Below, piece by piece: positions 26,783 through 37,642 of a stretch of DNA of 64,000 bases (the first letter of the stretch is position 1; every line of letters begins with the position of its first letter). The notes under the pieces are model-generated. The model saw only the letters and a list, made by a program, of their open reading frames with translations, did no database searches and was not told the origin of the DNA. Made by a program: the position numbers and the translations under genes. This stretch comes from Stappia sp. BW2 (GTDB taxonomy: Bacteria > Pseudomonadota > Alphaproteobacteria > Rhizobiales > Stappiaceae), in NCBI RefSeq assembly GCF_008107695.1, contig NZ_VIRG01000070.1, positions 1,426,001-1,490,000 of the forward strand. The letters run 5' to 3'.

Positions 26783-27322
26783 TTATTGTGCGTCTGCAGC
26801 AACTTGCATCTTGATGATCTTGTCCGGGTTCGCCGGCGGTTCGCCGCGCTTGATGTTGTCGACGTATTCCATGCCATCGACCACTTCACCGAATACAGTG
26901 TACTGACCGTTCAGCCAGTCACCGTCCGCGAACATGATGAAGAACTGCGAATTTGCGCTATCCGGGCTGGCAGACCGGGCCATGCCGAGCGTGCCACGCT
27001 TGAACGGCGCGTCGGAAAATTCGGCTTTCAGGTTGGGCTCGTCGGAGCGGCCGGTGCCTGTTCCGGTGGGGTCACCGGTCTGTGCCATGAATCCGTCAAT
27101 CACGCGGTGAAAGACGATACCGTCGTAAAACCCTTCGCGGGCAAGCTTCTTGATGCGCTCGACGTGCGCCGGTGCTAGATCCGGGCGCAACTGGATGACG
27201 ACCCGACCGTCTTTCAGGTCGAGATAAAGCGTGTTTTCAGGATCATTTGCCTGGGCGTTTACAGCTGAAGGCAGGATCAAGAGCGATGCCAGAACGGCAA
27301 AAACTGCAAAAAAGCGCGACAC
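26783..27322 (-). CDS. Periplasmic peptidyl-prolyl cis-trans isomerase (cyclophilin)
   Basis: 179 residues. It begins with a signal peptide (FFAVFAVLASLLILPSAVNAQA), so the enzyme is exported. The cyclophilin domain resembles the neighbouring PpiB closely (KLAREGFYDGIVFHRVIDGF, ANSQFFIMFADGDWLNGQYT), which points to a tandem duplication followed by retargeting. It lies between coaD (40 bases upstream) and ppiB on one strand, as in many rhizobial genomes, and probably shares a transcript. Confidence 0.93.
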   Translation of the reverse strand: MSRFFAVFAVLASLLILPSAVNAQANDPENTLYLDLKDGRVVIQLRPDLAPAHVERIKKLAREGFYDGIVFHRVIDGFMAQTGDPTGTGTGRSDEPNLKAEFSDAPFKRGTLGMARSASPDSANSQFFIMFADGDWLNGQYTVFGEVVDGMEYVDNIKRGEPPANPDKIIKMQVAADAQ

Positions 27323-27362
27323 TGGAGACTCCTAAGGTTCAGGTCTAGAGCTTGGCTTCGGT

Positions 27363-27869
27363 TCATGCGCCGGTTGTTGCCCGCAGCCGTAATGGTTCGG
27401 CTACCGGTTCCGGAACAAAAGCGGAAATTTCACCGCCCATCTTTGCGATTTGACGCACCAAGGTGGCCGTGATGTGGCGCACCGTCGGGGATGCAGGAAG
27501 AAATACCGTCCGAATGTCCGGCTCCAGCGTGCCGTTCATGCCGGCCATCTGCATTTCGTAGTCAAGATCGGTGCCATCCCGCAGGCCGCGAACCAGATAG
27601 GCAGCCTTCTGCTGTCTTGCTGTCTCGATCACCAGATTGTCGAACGCAATGACATCAATCCTATCAGCTTCGTCTGCTGTGAACTCGGACCTTGCGGATG
27701 CGTGGATCAGTTCGACCCGTTCCTTGAAGGAAAACAGGGGTGTCTTGCCGGGATGGACGCCAATGGCAACCACAACCTTGTCTGCCAGCGCAAGCGACTG
27801 GCGCAATATATCCATGTGGCCGTTTGTGACAGGATCAAAGGATCCTGGATAAAGCGCAATACGATTCAT
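27363..27869 (-). CDS. coaD: Phosphopantetheine adenylyltransferase
   Basis: 168 residues from the ATG at 27867-27869 with GGAAGGG upstream; the upstream 32-residue extension is not conserved. It makes dephospho-CoA from ATP and 4'-phosphopantetheine. The nucleotidyltransferase motifs are LYPGSFDPVTNGHMDIL (TxGH type), LVRGLRDGTDLDYE and the C-terminal ITATLVRQIAKMGG. The gene opens the coaD-ppi-ppi run downstream of gyrA. Confidence 0.95.
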   Translation of the reverse strand: MNRIALYPGSFDPVTNGHMDILRQSLALADKVVVAIGVHPGKTPLFSFKERVELIHASARSEFTADEADRIDVIAFDNLVIETARQQKAAYLVRGLRDGTDLDYEMQMAGMNGTLEPDIRTVFLPASPTVRHITATLVRQIAKMGGEISAFVPEPVAEPLRLRATTGA

Positions 27870-28034
27870 GGTCCCTTCCTTACTCTGCCTGCTTCGGCCT
27901 AACAAGTGGAACGCAGACCCGAACGAGACTTTTGCCAGTAACTGACAATGTGTGACGGTCGTCACATCTCTCTATGCAGGCTTGGGTAATGTTGGCTCCA
28001 TCGAAATCAATTGGCGTGAGCAGGAGCCAGCACC

Positions 28035-28451
28035 ATGAGGAGCACTACCACAATCGACCGGACCGCAACCGCAATCGCGCTGCGCCCGTTTTCATTTCCG
28101 GCCAAGGCAATCGATCCGGCCGGCCATTTCAAGATGGCAGCCATTTTCGTTCTGGCTTTGCTGACCATGATTGGGGCGGGCATGATGACCATGTACCCGG
28201 GCAACGTATCCCAGGCGCAAGGTCTGACCAGCATGGCGACGCAGGGGCTTGCAAGCACCAAATCAGACCGCGCGGTGCAGGTTCCCGCCACGAAAGTTTG
28301 CGAATCCCAAGCCTGGGGCGCCTGGAGCGAAGATTGTGCTGCGGCCCTGACTGGTGCCACTAGCGTTCGCAATGTTTCCTTTGTTACAGTCGAAAGAAGC
28401 GCGCCGACTGTCAACGAGACCATTCTGGCGCGTTATCCCGTGGCCAACTGA
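28035..28451 (+). CDS. Hypothetical single-pass membrane protein
   Basis: 138 residues, family not recognised. A 20-residue hydrophobic segment starts near residue 34 (MAAIFVLALLTMIGAGMMTMY), after a basic, Thr-rich N-terminus, so the bulk should face the periplasm. Two cysteines lie close together (KVCESQAWGAWSEDCAAAL) and could form a disulfide. A good AGGAG precedes the ATG. It is divergent from coaD and convergent with gyrA, with a shared terminator. Confidence 0.65.
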   Translation: MRSTTTIDRTATAIALRPFSFPAKAIDPAGHFKMAAIFVLALLTMIGAGMMTMYPGNVSQAQGLTSMATQGLASTKSDRAVQVPATKVCESQAWGAWSEDCAAALTGATSVRNVSFVTVERSAPTVNETILARYPVAN

Positions 28452-28485
28452 GTTTCGCCTCAGACCTCTCTTCCCCGTAACGGCA

Positions 28486-28518
28486 AACAGCGGCTCAGGT
28501 TCCACCCTGGCCGCTGTT
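28486..28518. terminator. Hairpin terminator between the hypothetical gene and gyrA
   Basis: A nine-bp stem (AACAGCGGC / GCCGCTGTT) encloses a second four-bp stem (CAGG / CCTG) and a six-base loop between the two convergent stops. Flanking A/T tracts are short, so efficiency is uncertain. Confidence 0.65.
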
Positions 28519-28545
28519 GTCGTTTAAAGGTTAGCCAATCAAAGA

Positions 28546-31365
28546 TCAGGCTTCAGGAGGTGTGTCATCTCCTTCGGCCGTGTCGGTACCGGCATCCTTC
28601 TCTTCGCCTGGGGCAGCAGAGCCCTCGCTGTCTCCTTCCAGGCCATCTTCGAGAACATCTTCCTCGTCGACTTCGGAGATCCCTTCGACCGCAACAACCT
28701 TTTCGTCGGCTGCCGTCTTGAAGACGATAACCCCCTGCGTTGCTCGGCCGGCGATGCGGATACCGTGCACCGGACAGCGGATCAACTGACCGCCATCCGT
28801 CACCAGCATGATCTGGTGGCCGTCTTCAACGGGGAAGGACGATACCAGACCGCCATTCCGGCTGTTGACGGCCATGGCCGTGATGCCTTTTCCGCCTCGG
28901 CCCGTGACCCTGTATTCGAACGAAGATGTCCGCTTTCCGTAGCCGTTTTCCGAAATGGTCAGGATGATCTGTTCAGCCGCGCTCATCTGTGCGTAGCGTT
29001 CCTGCGGCAGCTCACCGGCGACAACGCCTTCTTCATCTGCGCCATTGCCGTTTTCATCCGCTTCACCGCGCATCGCCCGGGAAAGTTTCAGATAGGCTGC
29101 GCGCTCTTCCGCGCTCACATCGATGTGGTGCAGGATCTGCATGGAGATCACACGGTCCTCATCGGCAAGACGGATCCCGCGCACCCCGACGGAATTACGG
29201 CCAGCGAACACGCGAACATCGGTGACGGGGAAGCGGATACATTGACCGAAGTTGGTCGTGAGCATCACATCGTCATGTTCGGAACAGGTGTCGACGCCGA
29301 CAATGCCGTCGCCATCTTCCAGCTTCATGGCAATCTTGCCGTTCCGGTTGATGTTGACGAAATCGGATAGTTTGTTGCGGCGGATGGTGCCCCGAATGGT
29401 GGCGAACATCACATCCAGGTTTGCCCAGCTGTCCTCGTCCTCCGGCAACGGAAGAATTGAGGTGATCTGCTCGCCCTGCTCGAGCGGCAGCAGGTTGATC
29501 AATGCCTTTCCGCGCGAGGTTGGTCCGCCGAGCGGTAGACGCCACACCTTCATCTTGTAACAGATGCCGCGCGACGAGAAGAACAGAACCGGCGTGTGGG
29601 TGTTGGCAACGAACAGCCGGGTGACGAAATCCTCGTCCTTGGTCGCCATGCCAGACCGGCCCTTGCCACCCCGCCGCTGCGCCCGGTAGGTGGCCAGCGG
29701 TACACGCTTGATGTATCCGCCGTGAGAGACCGTCACGACCATGTCTTCGCGCTGGATCAGGTCTTCTTCATCGAAATCGGCGCCACCTTCGATAATTTCC
29801 GTTTTGCGTGGCGTGGCGAATTCTTGCTTGATTTCAAGCATTTCGTCGCGCACGATCTCCTGGATCCTGGCCCGTGAGCGCAGGATGTCGAGATAGTCGG
29901 AAATTTCCGCACCGATCTTGTTGAGTTCTTCCTCGATCTCGTCGCGGCCCATCGCCGTCAGACGCTGCAGACGCAGTTCAAGAATAGCTCGCGCCTGTTC
30001 TTCAGACAGCTTGTAGGTGCCGTCGTCCTGCACCATGTGGCGCGGGTCGTCGATCAGAAGAATGAGTGATTCCACATCCTTTGCCGGCCAGTTGCGCTCC
30101 ATGAGCTGCGCTCTGGCCGTCGCGGGGTCCGGTGCCGCACGGATCAGCTTGATGACTTCATCAATATTGGCAACTGCGATACCCAAACCGACCAAGATGT
30201 GGGCCCTGTCACGCGCCTTTTTCAGAAGGTAACGGGTGCGCCGCTGGATCACTTCCTCACGGAACGCTACGAAGGCGCGCAGCATGTCGGAGAGGGTCAT
30301 CTGCTCCGGCTTGCCGCCATTCAGCGCAACGATGTTCGCACCGAAGGACGTCTGCAACTGGCTGAAGCGGTAAAGCTGGTTCAGGATCACGTCCGGAACC
30401 GCATCACGCTTCAGTTCAATCACGACACGCATGCCAGAGCGGTCGCTTTCATCGCGGATGTCGGAGATGCCTTCGATACGTTTGTCGCGCACCAGTTCGG
30501 CAATCTTCTCGATCATGGTCGATTTGTTGACCTGATACGGGATCTCCGTAACGATCAGGGCGGTGCGGTCCTTGCGCACTTCCTCGACATCGACCTTTGC
30601 CCGCATGACGATGGATCCGCGGGCAGTCTCATAAGCACTGCGAATGCCAGACCGACCCAGGATCATGCCACCTGTCGGAAAGTCCGGGCCAGGGACGATC
30701 TGCATCAGCTCTTCAAGCGACATCGCCGGATTTTCCATCACGGCAATGGCGGCGTCGATGACTTCGCCCAGGTTATGCGGCGGGATGTTGGTGGCCATGC
30801 CGACCGCAATACCGCCGGCCCCGTTGACGAGAAGATTCGGGAACTTGGCAGGAAGAACAACAGGTTCGCTTTCGGAGTTATCATAGTTCTCTTGAAAGTC
30901 GACCGTTTCCTTGTCGATATCGTCCAGCAACTTGTGGGCGACTTTTTGCAGCCGGCACTCGGTATAACGCATGGCCGCGGCCGGGTCGCCATCGATGGAC
31001 CCAAAGTTGCCCTGCCCGTCGATAAGCGGCAGCCGCAGCGAGAAATTCTGCGCCATCCGCACGAGAGCATCGTAAATCGCGCTGTCGCCGTGCGGGTGAT
31101 ATTTACCCATCACGTCACCGACCACGCGGGCGGACTTACGATAGGGCTTGTTCCACTCGTAGCCGTTTTCGTGCATCGAGTAGAGAATGCGCCGGTGAAC
31201 CGGTTTGAGGCCGTCGCGGACGTCAGGCAGCGCACGCGAAACGATCACGCTCATCGCGTAATCGAGATAGCTGCGCTTCATTTCATCGACGATGGAGACC
31301 GGTTTGATATCGGACGGAAGACCGTCAGTGGGCGTGCTATTGTCCTGGTCAGCCAAGGAAGACAC
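28546..31365 (-). CDS. gyrA: DNA gyrase subunit A
   Basis: 939 residues from a GTG. It is the breakage-reunion subunit that introduces negative supercoils with GyrB. The catalytic tyrosine is Tyr134 (AAMRYTECRL). The quinolone-resistance region reads YHPHGDSAIYDALVRMAQ with Ser95 and Asp99, the residues found in sensitive enzymes. The C-terminal beta-pinwheel includes the GyrA box QRRGGKG near residue 560 and several repeat blades. A very acidic tail ends the protein (from about residue 895), as in other alphaproteobacterial GyrA. The gene is upstream of coaD but separated from it by an oppositely oriented gene. Confidence 0.97.
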   Translation of the reverse strand: MSSLADQDNSTPTDGLPSDIKPVSIVDEMKRSYLDYAMSVIVSRALPDVRDGLKPVHRRILYSMHENGYEWNKPYRKSARVVGDVMGKYHPHGDSAIYDALVRMAQNFSLRLPLIDGQGNFGSIDGDPAAAMRYTECRLQKVAHKLLDDIDKETVDFQENYDNSESEPVVLPAKFPNLLVNGAGGIAVGMATNIPPHNLGEVIDAAIAVMENPAMSLEELMQIVPGPDFPTGGMILGRSGIRSAYETARGSIVMRAKVDVEEVRKDRTALIVTEIPYQVNKSTMIEKIAELVRDKRIEGISDIRDESDRSGMRVVIELKRDAVPDVILNQLYRFSQLQTSFGANIVALNGGKPEQMTLSDMLRAFVAFREEVIQRRTRYLLKKARDRAHILVGLGIAVANIDEVIKLIRAAPDPATARAQLMERNWPAKDVESLILLIDDPRHMVQDDGTYKLSEEQARAILELRLQRLTAMGRDEIEEELNKIGAEISDYLDILRSRARIQEIVRDEMLEIKQEFATPRKTEIIEGGADFDEEDLIQREDMVVTVSHGGYIKRVPLATYRAQRRGGKGRSGMATKDEDFVTRLFVANTHTPVLFFSSRGICYKMKVWRLPLGGPTSRGKALINLLPLEQGEQITSILPLPEDEDSWANLDVMFATIRGTIRRNKLSDFVNINRNGKIAMKLEDGDGIVGVDTCSEHDDVMLTTNFGQCIRFPVTDVRVFAGRNSVGVRGIRLADEDRVISMQILHHIDVSAEERAAYLKLSRAMRGEADENGNGADEEGVVAGELPQERYAQMSAAEQIILTISENGYGKRTSSFEYRVTGRGGKGITAMAVNSRNGGLVSSFPVEDGHQIMLVTDGGQLIRCPVHGIRIAGRATQGVIVFKTAADEKVVAVEGISEVDEEDVLEDGLEGDSEGSAAPGEEKDAGTDTAEGDDTPPEA

Positions 31366-31582
31366 TCATTTCATTGTTATTGCTGCTCCTTTTATATCCG
31401 ATTCAAGACGCCGCTCCAAATTCCCGGAGCTTTTCCGCCAAAGTAATAAGGTCTAATTTTCAATGTGTTACGAGAAATATACACAGGGATTGAAAATCAT
31501 TTCGCCGGACAAGGTCTGCGGACCCCGCAAAGCACTATAGTAAGGTGGCAAAAGCACCTGAAAAACCGGCCCGGGAATCGAT

Positions 31583-32218
31583 ATGCTGGACTACTACATC
31601 AATGCCTTCGCGACGCTATTCGTCACCATCGATCCGGTTGGTTTGGCCCCGATGTTTCTGGCAATCACGGCGGGAATGAGCAAGCACGACAGGCGCAAAG
31701 TCGCCGTTCGGGCAACCATTACGGCTGCTGGCATTCTTCTGATTTTCTATGCGTCGGGACAGACGGTGCTCAATGTTCTCGGTATATCCGTGTCGGCCTT
31801 CCGAGTTGCCGGCGGCATCCTCTTGTTCCTGATCGCCATCGAAATGATTTTCGGCAAACGTCAGGCCCGCAAAACCGAGACCGCCGAAAAGGCGATGGAA
31901 TCTGAAACGCATCACGGAACGCTGAACGAACTGGCAATCTTTCCGTTGGCGATCCCCCTGATCTCCGGACCAGCCGCAATTTCGGCAATCATTCTGCTGT
32001 CCAGCCAGGCCCCGGACACGCTTGCTTATGCAGGGCTGGGCGCCGTCATCGCGATTATTCTGTTGAGTTGCATGGGCGCGTTTCTGCTGGCCGACAAGAT
32101 CGAAAGGCTTTTGGGGGAAACCGCGCAACTGGTGATTACCCGCCTGCTGGGGGTGCTGCTTGCCGCGCTCTCCGTTCAGTTTGTGGCAGACGGCGTGCTG
32201 GCTTTCATCCGCACCTGA
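31583..32218 (+). CDS. MarC-family integral membrane protein
   Basis: 211 residues with six hydrophobic segments in the MarC/UPF0056 pattern: YINAFATLFVTIDPVGLAPMF at the start, AGGILLFLIAIEMIFGK in the middle, and FPLAIPLISGPAAISAIILL. The family was once linked to multiple antibiotic resistance, but that role is not supported and no substrate is known. It is divergent from gyrA across 217 bases. Confidence 0.87.
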   Translation: MLDYYINAFATLFVTIDPVGLAPMFLAITAGMSKHDRRKVAVRATITAAGILLIFYASGQTVLNVLGISVSAFRVAGGILLFLIAIEMIFGKRQARKTETAEKAMESETHHGTLNELAIFPLAIPLISGPAAISAIILLSSQAPDTLAYAGLGAVIAIILLSCMGAFLLADKIERLLGETAQLVITRLLGVLLAALSVQFVADGVLAFIRT

Positions 32219-32225
32219 AACCGCT

Positions 32226-32603
32226 TCAGCGCGTCAAGTTCAGCTTGTATTCTTGTGAAGAGACGCCATGCACCGTGTCTCGCGCCCGAATTACGACTTG
32301 CGAAACGCTTTCAGGGATCTTGACGCCTGAAAGCGAGCGCGTGAAGGGTTGTTCGTCAACATGCGGGTGGAGAAGAACCCGCTCGCCGAGCAGGTGTCCC
32401 TCTGGCGTATAGACCTGCCAGAGATCCGCATAATGATCCCAACCTGTGTCGTCATGTTTGAGGGTTACTGAGAAGGTCCATCCTCTTGTGGAGCTGCTTG
32501 CCTTTGCCGTGACTATCTCCACCTCGCCCGCAATGGACCCATTCAGTCCATACCCTGACAGGACCACAAACAGCGCAACCACTGCCGAATTTCTGACAAT
32601 CAT
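32226..32603 (-). CDS. Hypothetical secreted beta-rich protein
   Basis: 125 residues with a signal peptide (AVVALFVVLSGYGLNGSIAGE). The mature 100 residues (VEIVTAKASSSTRGWTFSVT ... WDHYADLWQVYTPEGHLLGERVLLHPHVDEQPFTRSL) look like a single immunoglobulin-like or beta-sandwich domain with several His residues. No named family is recognised. It is convergent with marC, seven bases between stops, and divergent from the CDF transporter. Confidence 0.7.
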   Translation of the reverse strand: MIVRNSAVVALFVVLSGYGLNGSIAGEVEIVTAKASSSTRGWTFSVTLKHDDTGWDHYADLWQVYTPEGHLLGERVLLHPHVDEQPFTRSLSGVKIPESVSQVVIRARDTVHGVSSQEYKLNLTR

Positions 32604-32727
32604 GAAACAAGTCTCCCTTGGCGTATGCGGGGGTATCCTTGCAATGCAGCGTGCTTGAACAAAGTCACGAATGCGTCATAGGCTGCGGTGCAAAGAGACA
32701 GGAACAAGCCGACCGGAAAGGGCAAGC

Positions 32728-33690
32728 ATGGCAGGCCATGGATCCAGAAAAGTGATATTCGCGGCCCTTGCGGGCAACTCCCTGATCGCCATAACGAAGT
32801 TTGCGGCGGCAGCCTACACCGGTTCTTCGGCGATGCTGTCGGAGGGTATCCACTCTCTCGTCGATACCGGCAACCAGGGCCTGCTTCTCTATGGCCTGAA
32901 GAAAGCCAAGCAGCCGGCAGACAAGAGACACCCCTTCGGTTACGGAGCCGAACTCTATTTCTGGTCCTTTGTCGTTGCGATCCTGATTTTTGCCGTCGGT
33001 GCCGGTGTCTCTATTTACGAAGGAATCCAGAAGGTCCTGCATCCTCATCCTGTGTCCGATCCTTACGTTGCTTACATCGTTCTGGCACTTGCGATGATTT
33101 TCGAGGCCACGGCCTGGTGGATTGCGTTCAAGGAATTCGACAAGGCGCGGGGAAAGAAGTCCATCTTTTCCGCCGTCCAGGACAGCAAGGACCCAACTGT
33201 CTTCACCGTCCTGTTTGAAGATTCCGCTGCCATGCTCGGTCTGGTCGTCGCATTTGTCGGATTGCTCGGTGTGCAGTTTCTGGGCCTCCCCTGGCTGGAC
33301 GGTGTTGCTTCAATCCTGATCGGCGTCATCCTCGGGGGAACAGCTACCCTGCTTGCCTATGAAACCAAGGGACTGCTGATTGGCGAAGGCGCGTCGCCGG
33401 AAATTATCGCAAAGATAGAAGCCATCATCGACGCGACTGCTGCCATCAATAACCTGAATGAAATTCGGACATTGCATCGAGGGCCCCAGGATATCCTGCT
33501 CGCACTTTCCGTCGACTTCATTGACGAAGTGACAGCAGGGACTGTGGAAGAAACGATCTATTCCCTGGAAAGAACCATCAAGATGGAAATGCCTGCGGTG
33601 ACACGTCTGTTCATCGAAGTTCAGGCAAAGGAACATCATGAGCAAATGCTGGCCGAGGAGCAGGCTGCCGCCCTTGAGCTTAAGGAATAG
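32728..33690 (+). CDS. Cation diffusion facilitator family transporter
   Basis: 320 residues from the ATG at 32728 with GGAAAGGG upstream. Six membrane segments carry the metal-binding motifs: HSLVDTGNQGLLL (HxxxD) in helix 2 and DSAAMLGLVVAF in helix 5. A cytoplasmic C-terminal domain (EIRTLHRGPQDILLALSVDF) completes it. CDF proteins export divalent cations such as zinc, cobalt or iron by proton antiport. HPFGYGAELYFWSF is typical of the subgroup annotated as Zn/Fe/Ni exporters. The metal is not determinable here. Confidence 0.88.
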   Translation: MAGHGSRKVIFAALAGNSLIAITKFAAAAYTGSSAMLSEGIHSLVDTGNQGLLLYGLKKAKQPADKRHPFGYGAELYFWSFVVAILIFAVGAGVSIYEGIQKVLHPHPVSDPYVAYIVLALAMIFEATAWWIAFKEFDKARGKKSIFSAVQDSKDPTVFTVLFEDSAAMLGLVVAFVGLLGVQFLGLPWLDGVASILIGVILGGTATLLAYETKGLLIGEGASPEIIAKIEAIIDATAAINNLNEIRTLHRGPQDILLALSVDFIDEVTAGTVEETIYSLERTIKMEMPAVTRLFIEVQAKEHHEQMLAEEQAAALELKE

Positions 33691-34150
33691 CGGCGGGCAT
33701 GTGCCTCCCCACGGGTTACATCCACATCGACCCGCAGGACATCGACGTGTTCGCTCGTGACGTCCTGACGATCAGCCGCAGTGCCTAGACTGAAGGAGGA
33801 TGTCAGTTCTGCGGAATCACGCAGAATGACAAGCCAAGGGAGGCGCTTTCCGGTGATGAGGTGCAGGCAAGATCAGGAAGCGCTGACAGCCCAACTTTCG
33901 GGAGGCTGAAACAGCGGCATTCCTGGCAATCTGGGGGCTGGATGAAAGTTGACCCTAGATCGCACCGTGTTTGGGAAGAAGTGCGCGGTCTCAATTGAAC
34001 CGCTGGACCAGCGCCAAGGCATGATGCTTTTTCATGATCCCATTAAGGCTGTCGCCGGCTTCAGGTCGCCCGCCCACTGCATGTTTGGTGCGCGCCTGTT
34101 CGTCGATGAAGTGATGATTGAATGCGCCGGAAAAACCCTTTGGCGTTTCT
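33691..34150. other. Gene-poor stretch after the CDF gene
   Basis: 460 bases with no convincing intact gene. It holds the short remnant at 33699-33788 and a seven-bp hairpin (TTCTGCG / CGCAGAA, near 33808-33827). Short open frames exist but have no recognisable content or good ribosome binding site. Confidence 0.6.
33699..33788 (+). pseudogene. Possible remnant of an antibiotic-biosynthesis-monooxygenase (ABM) family gene
   Basis: A 29-codon frame just after the CDF stop reads MCLPTGYIHIDPQDIDVFAR and then DVLTISRSA before a stop. The spacing of GYIHIDPQDIDVFARDV resembles the first strand and helix of putative quinol monooxygenases of the ABM fold, which are about 95-100 residues long. The rest of the domain is not visible in any frame downstream. 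Read as a truncated gene end; it may also be chance. Confidence 0.3.
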
Positions 34151-34678
34151 TCAACGCGGTATGTTGATATGCCGACGAAGGCCAGTGAGGAAATCTGAGA
34201 CCTGACGCGAGGCTTCGACCAACGGAAATTCCCTCAGTTTTGCTTCGGTCCATTCCGTTTGAGGAGCAAGCTGAAGCTGGAGCTCCGAAAGTTCCAGTTG
34301 TTCCGATTTGCCAAGAGGGAGTTTTTCGGCGGCTGACAACAGCAGCAACTTTTCATGAATTTGACGAAGGACCGAGAGCGCGTCGCCCATCCGCGTCATT
34401 AGCCCGGGATCATCCCGCCAGGAGCGCCCATCAAACACTTCTTGTGTCACCACCTGGCCTGCCCCATGACAATCATAGGCAATGCAGCCGCTGAACCCGA
34501 GTCGGGACCTGTCGTCAAAAATGCTGCAGCTACCGTTACAATCCAGGTTTGGACAAACCTCGCCTGCTGCCTTGTCGATGCCGAAGGACTCGGACTGATC
34601 AAACGCAAAAACAACGCAGCAAAGCGCAGCGCACGATGCGCAGTCTGCTGTCAGATCTGGATGCCGCGCTGTGTTCAT
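34151..34678 (-). CDS. Cysteine-cluster protein, YkgJ-like
   Basis: 175 residues. The N-terminal half has the cysteine pattern CASCAALCC ... CPNLDCNGSCSIF ... GCIAYDCHGAGQ, similar to the YkgJ-type zinc/iron-chelating domain. The C-terminal half is helical and Leu/Glu-rich without cysteines (LRQIHEKLLLLSAAEKLPLG, LSELQLQLAPQTEW). Function unknown; metal binding in the cytoplasm is the likely property. It sits beside an AT-rich methyltransferase gene on the same strand, 114 bases away. Confidence 0.68.
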   Translation of the reverse strand: MNTARHPDLTADCASCAALCCVVFAFDQSESFGIDKAAGEVCPNLDCNGSCSIFDDRSRLGFSGCIAYDCHGAGQVVTQEVFDGRSWRDDPGLMTRMGDALSVLRQIHEKLLLLSAAEKLPLGKSEQLELSELQLQLAPQTEWTEAKLREFPLVEASRQVSDFLTGLRRHINIPR

Positions 34679-34792
34679 TCAGGTCCAAACTCAAAAAACT
34701 GTCACAAGTGCCAAGCCTGCTCAATCACGGCGCCCACTTAAGGGAGTTGCCTATTTTCCGCATCGAAAGGCGCCTGCGGACAGCCTTTCGTG

Positions 34793-35506
34793 TCAGGACG
34801 AGACCTTGTCACCGTCCTGCCTGACAGCCATGAAGGATTTGGTCAAAAACAGTATCTTTTCTTTTTTGATCAACGCGTCATCAAAAAGCGCCTGGTACAT
34901 GGCTTTGCTCAACAGACGAGCACTTTCGACAATTTCGACGGCTTCGTCCGTGTTAGCGCCTTTTGGCCAGTGCCCTAGTGAAAAGCGGGTAACAAGCCAG
35001 ACCCTGAGCGGTTTCGGCAACCAATGAAAAAAGAGCGTCAAGCAGTGCGGTTCAACAGGAAACCAGAAATTGGGAGTCTGAACAAAATATCCGCCATGGA
35101 ATTTTTTGATATTTGACGCAAACTTCCTCATTTGGGCCCAATCACCCACATGTTCGATCACTGAATTTGAATGTATCAGGTCGAAGTCCTGCTGGTTCAA
35201 CTGGCTCCATATGTCATCCGTTGCGTCTCCAGTTAGAAAATCAAATCTGCCAACAGCCTCAAACGCCTGCGACTCCGGTAGATTGAGAAGCGTTATCTGT
35301 ACCTTGTTTCGTTCAAGAAATTCTTCGTCGATTATCTTCCAGTATTGAACGGTTCCACCGATATCGAGAATTTTTACCGATCCCTTTTGGTTGAACACCT
35401 TTTCAATAAGGTCGCAAAAGTTTTTAACTCTTCTTTTTCTTGCAATTTTCCCTAGGCTGAAGCCATCACCTTCATATCCAGCAATAATTTTAGTAAATAT
35501 ACTCAC
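34793..35506 (-). CDS. Class I SAM-dependent methyltransferase, probably horizontally acquired
   Basis: 237 residues. The SAM-binding motif I is VKILDIGGTVQYW (near residue 44), motif II-like acid in ITLLNLPES, then FDFLTGDATDDIW and the post-motif FDLIHSNSVIEHVGDW. This layout is common in methyltransferases linked to polysaccharide or glycan synthesis; the acceptor is unknown. The DNA is visibly richer in A and T than neighbouring genes, with Lys, Asn, Phe and Ile codons rare elsewhere in the window, which suggests recent acquisition. Flanks are the Cys-cluster gene and guaA, neither related in function. Confidence 0.82.
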   Translation of the reverse strand: MSIFTKIIAGYEGDGFSLGKIARKRRVKNFCDLIEKVFNQKGSVKILDIGGTVQYWKIIDEEFLERNKVQITLLNLPESQAFEAVGRFDFLTGDATDDIWSQLNQQDFDLIHSNSVIEHVGDWAQMRKFASNIKKFHGGYFVQTPNFWFPVEPHCLTLFFHWLPKPLRVWLVTRFSLGHWPKGANTDEAVEIVESARLLSKAMYQALFDDALIKKEKILFLTKSFMAVRQDGDKVSS

Positions 35507-35804
35507 TATTTATCTTCCTGTCCTGCGCCTGAAAAAGGGATTTGCTCGGCGTTGGTCTGGTTCATCAAACGTTGAACGCCTACAGGTATTCAGTCAAACA
35601 ACCGCTACCTGTAGATGGCTCACGGTTAAAGAGCGAGTTGTGGAAAACGACCACCCTTTTCAATTCACGGGTGTCTTCCAGATTCAGTCCAAATTTACGT
35701 CAATTCTTGCGGCGCCTGGTGGGCCTTGCCGGCTACATGCAACCAACTTCATTGGGTACGTCTTGCCTGCGGAGCCGGACCTGTGCGATCCGGCTTGCCC
35801 GCTT
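35507..35804. other. Intergenic region between the methyltransferase and guaA
   Basis: 298 bases between two minus-strand genes. A seven-bp hairpin (AGCCGGA / TCCGGCT, 35773-35794) lies just past the guaA stop but is not followed by a T-run on the guaA strand. No gene or RNA recognised. It probably includes the methyltransferase promoter. Confidence 0.5.
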
Positions 35805-37376
<1,572 letters not shown>

Positions 37377-37642
37377 GGCCAGCTTTTAACCGGTCTTTTC
37401 AGTAAATTGAACCCGAATTTCACACCAGTTGCTGTCCCGCACAATATTTTACCAGCGTAGTCGCTTCCATGGCATTCCTGTGGCCTAAGTTTGGCTGACG
37501 GACGTTTCCGGCGGACAAGCTGTGTACGGCTGAATTTCGCTTTTGACCGGGGCCCACCCGCTCCTTAGGTTAACCATAAGCCCCCTGCTTCGTCTCCGGT
37601 GAGACAAGCTGCAGGCAGGTGCTTTTAGGAAAAACGACCCAG

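Noticed and set aside
30199..31446. Long open frame on the plus strand opposite the start of gyrA
   Set aside because: It is the antisense shadow of a GC-rich, strongly conserved gene; the product is His/Asp/Arg-rich nonsense without domain features.
33949..34167. 72-codon open frame on the plus strand in the gene-poor stretch
   Set aside because: No ribosome binding site, no recognisable content, and its end overlaps the better-supported Cys-cluster gene on the other strand.
35773..35794. Hairpin after guaA as an intrinsic terminator
   Set aside because: Only a seven-bp stem and no T-run on the guaA strand.
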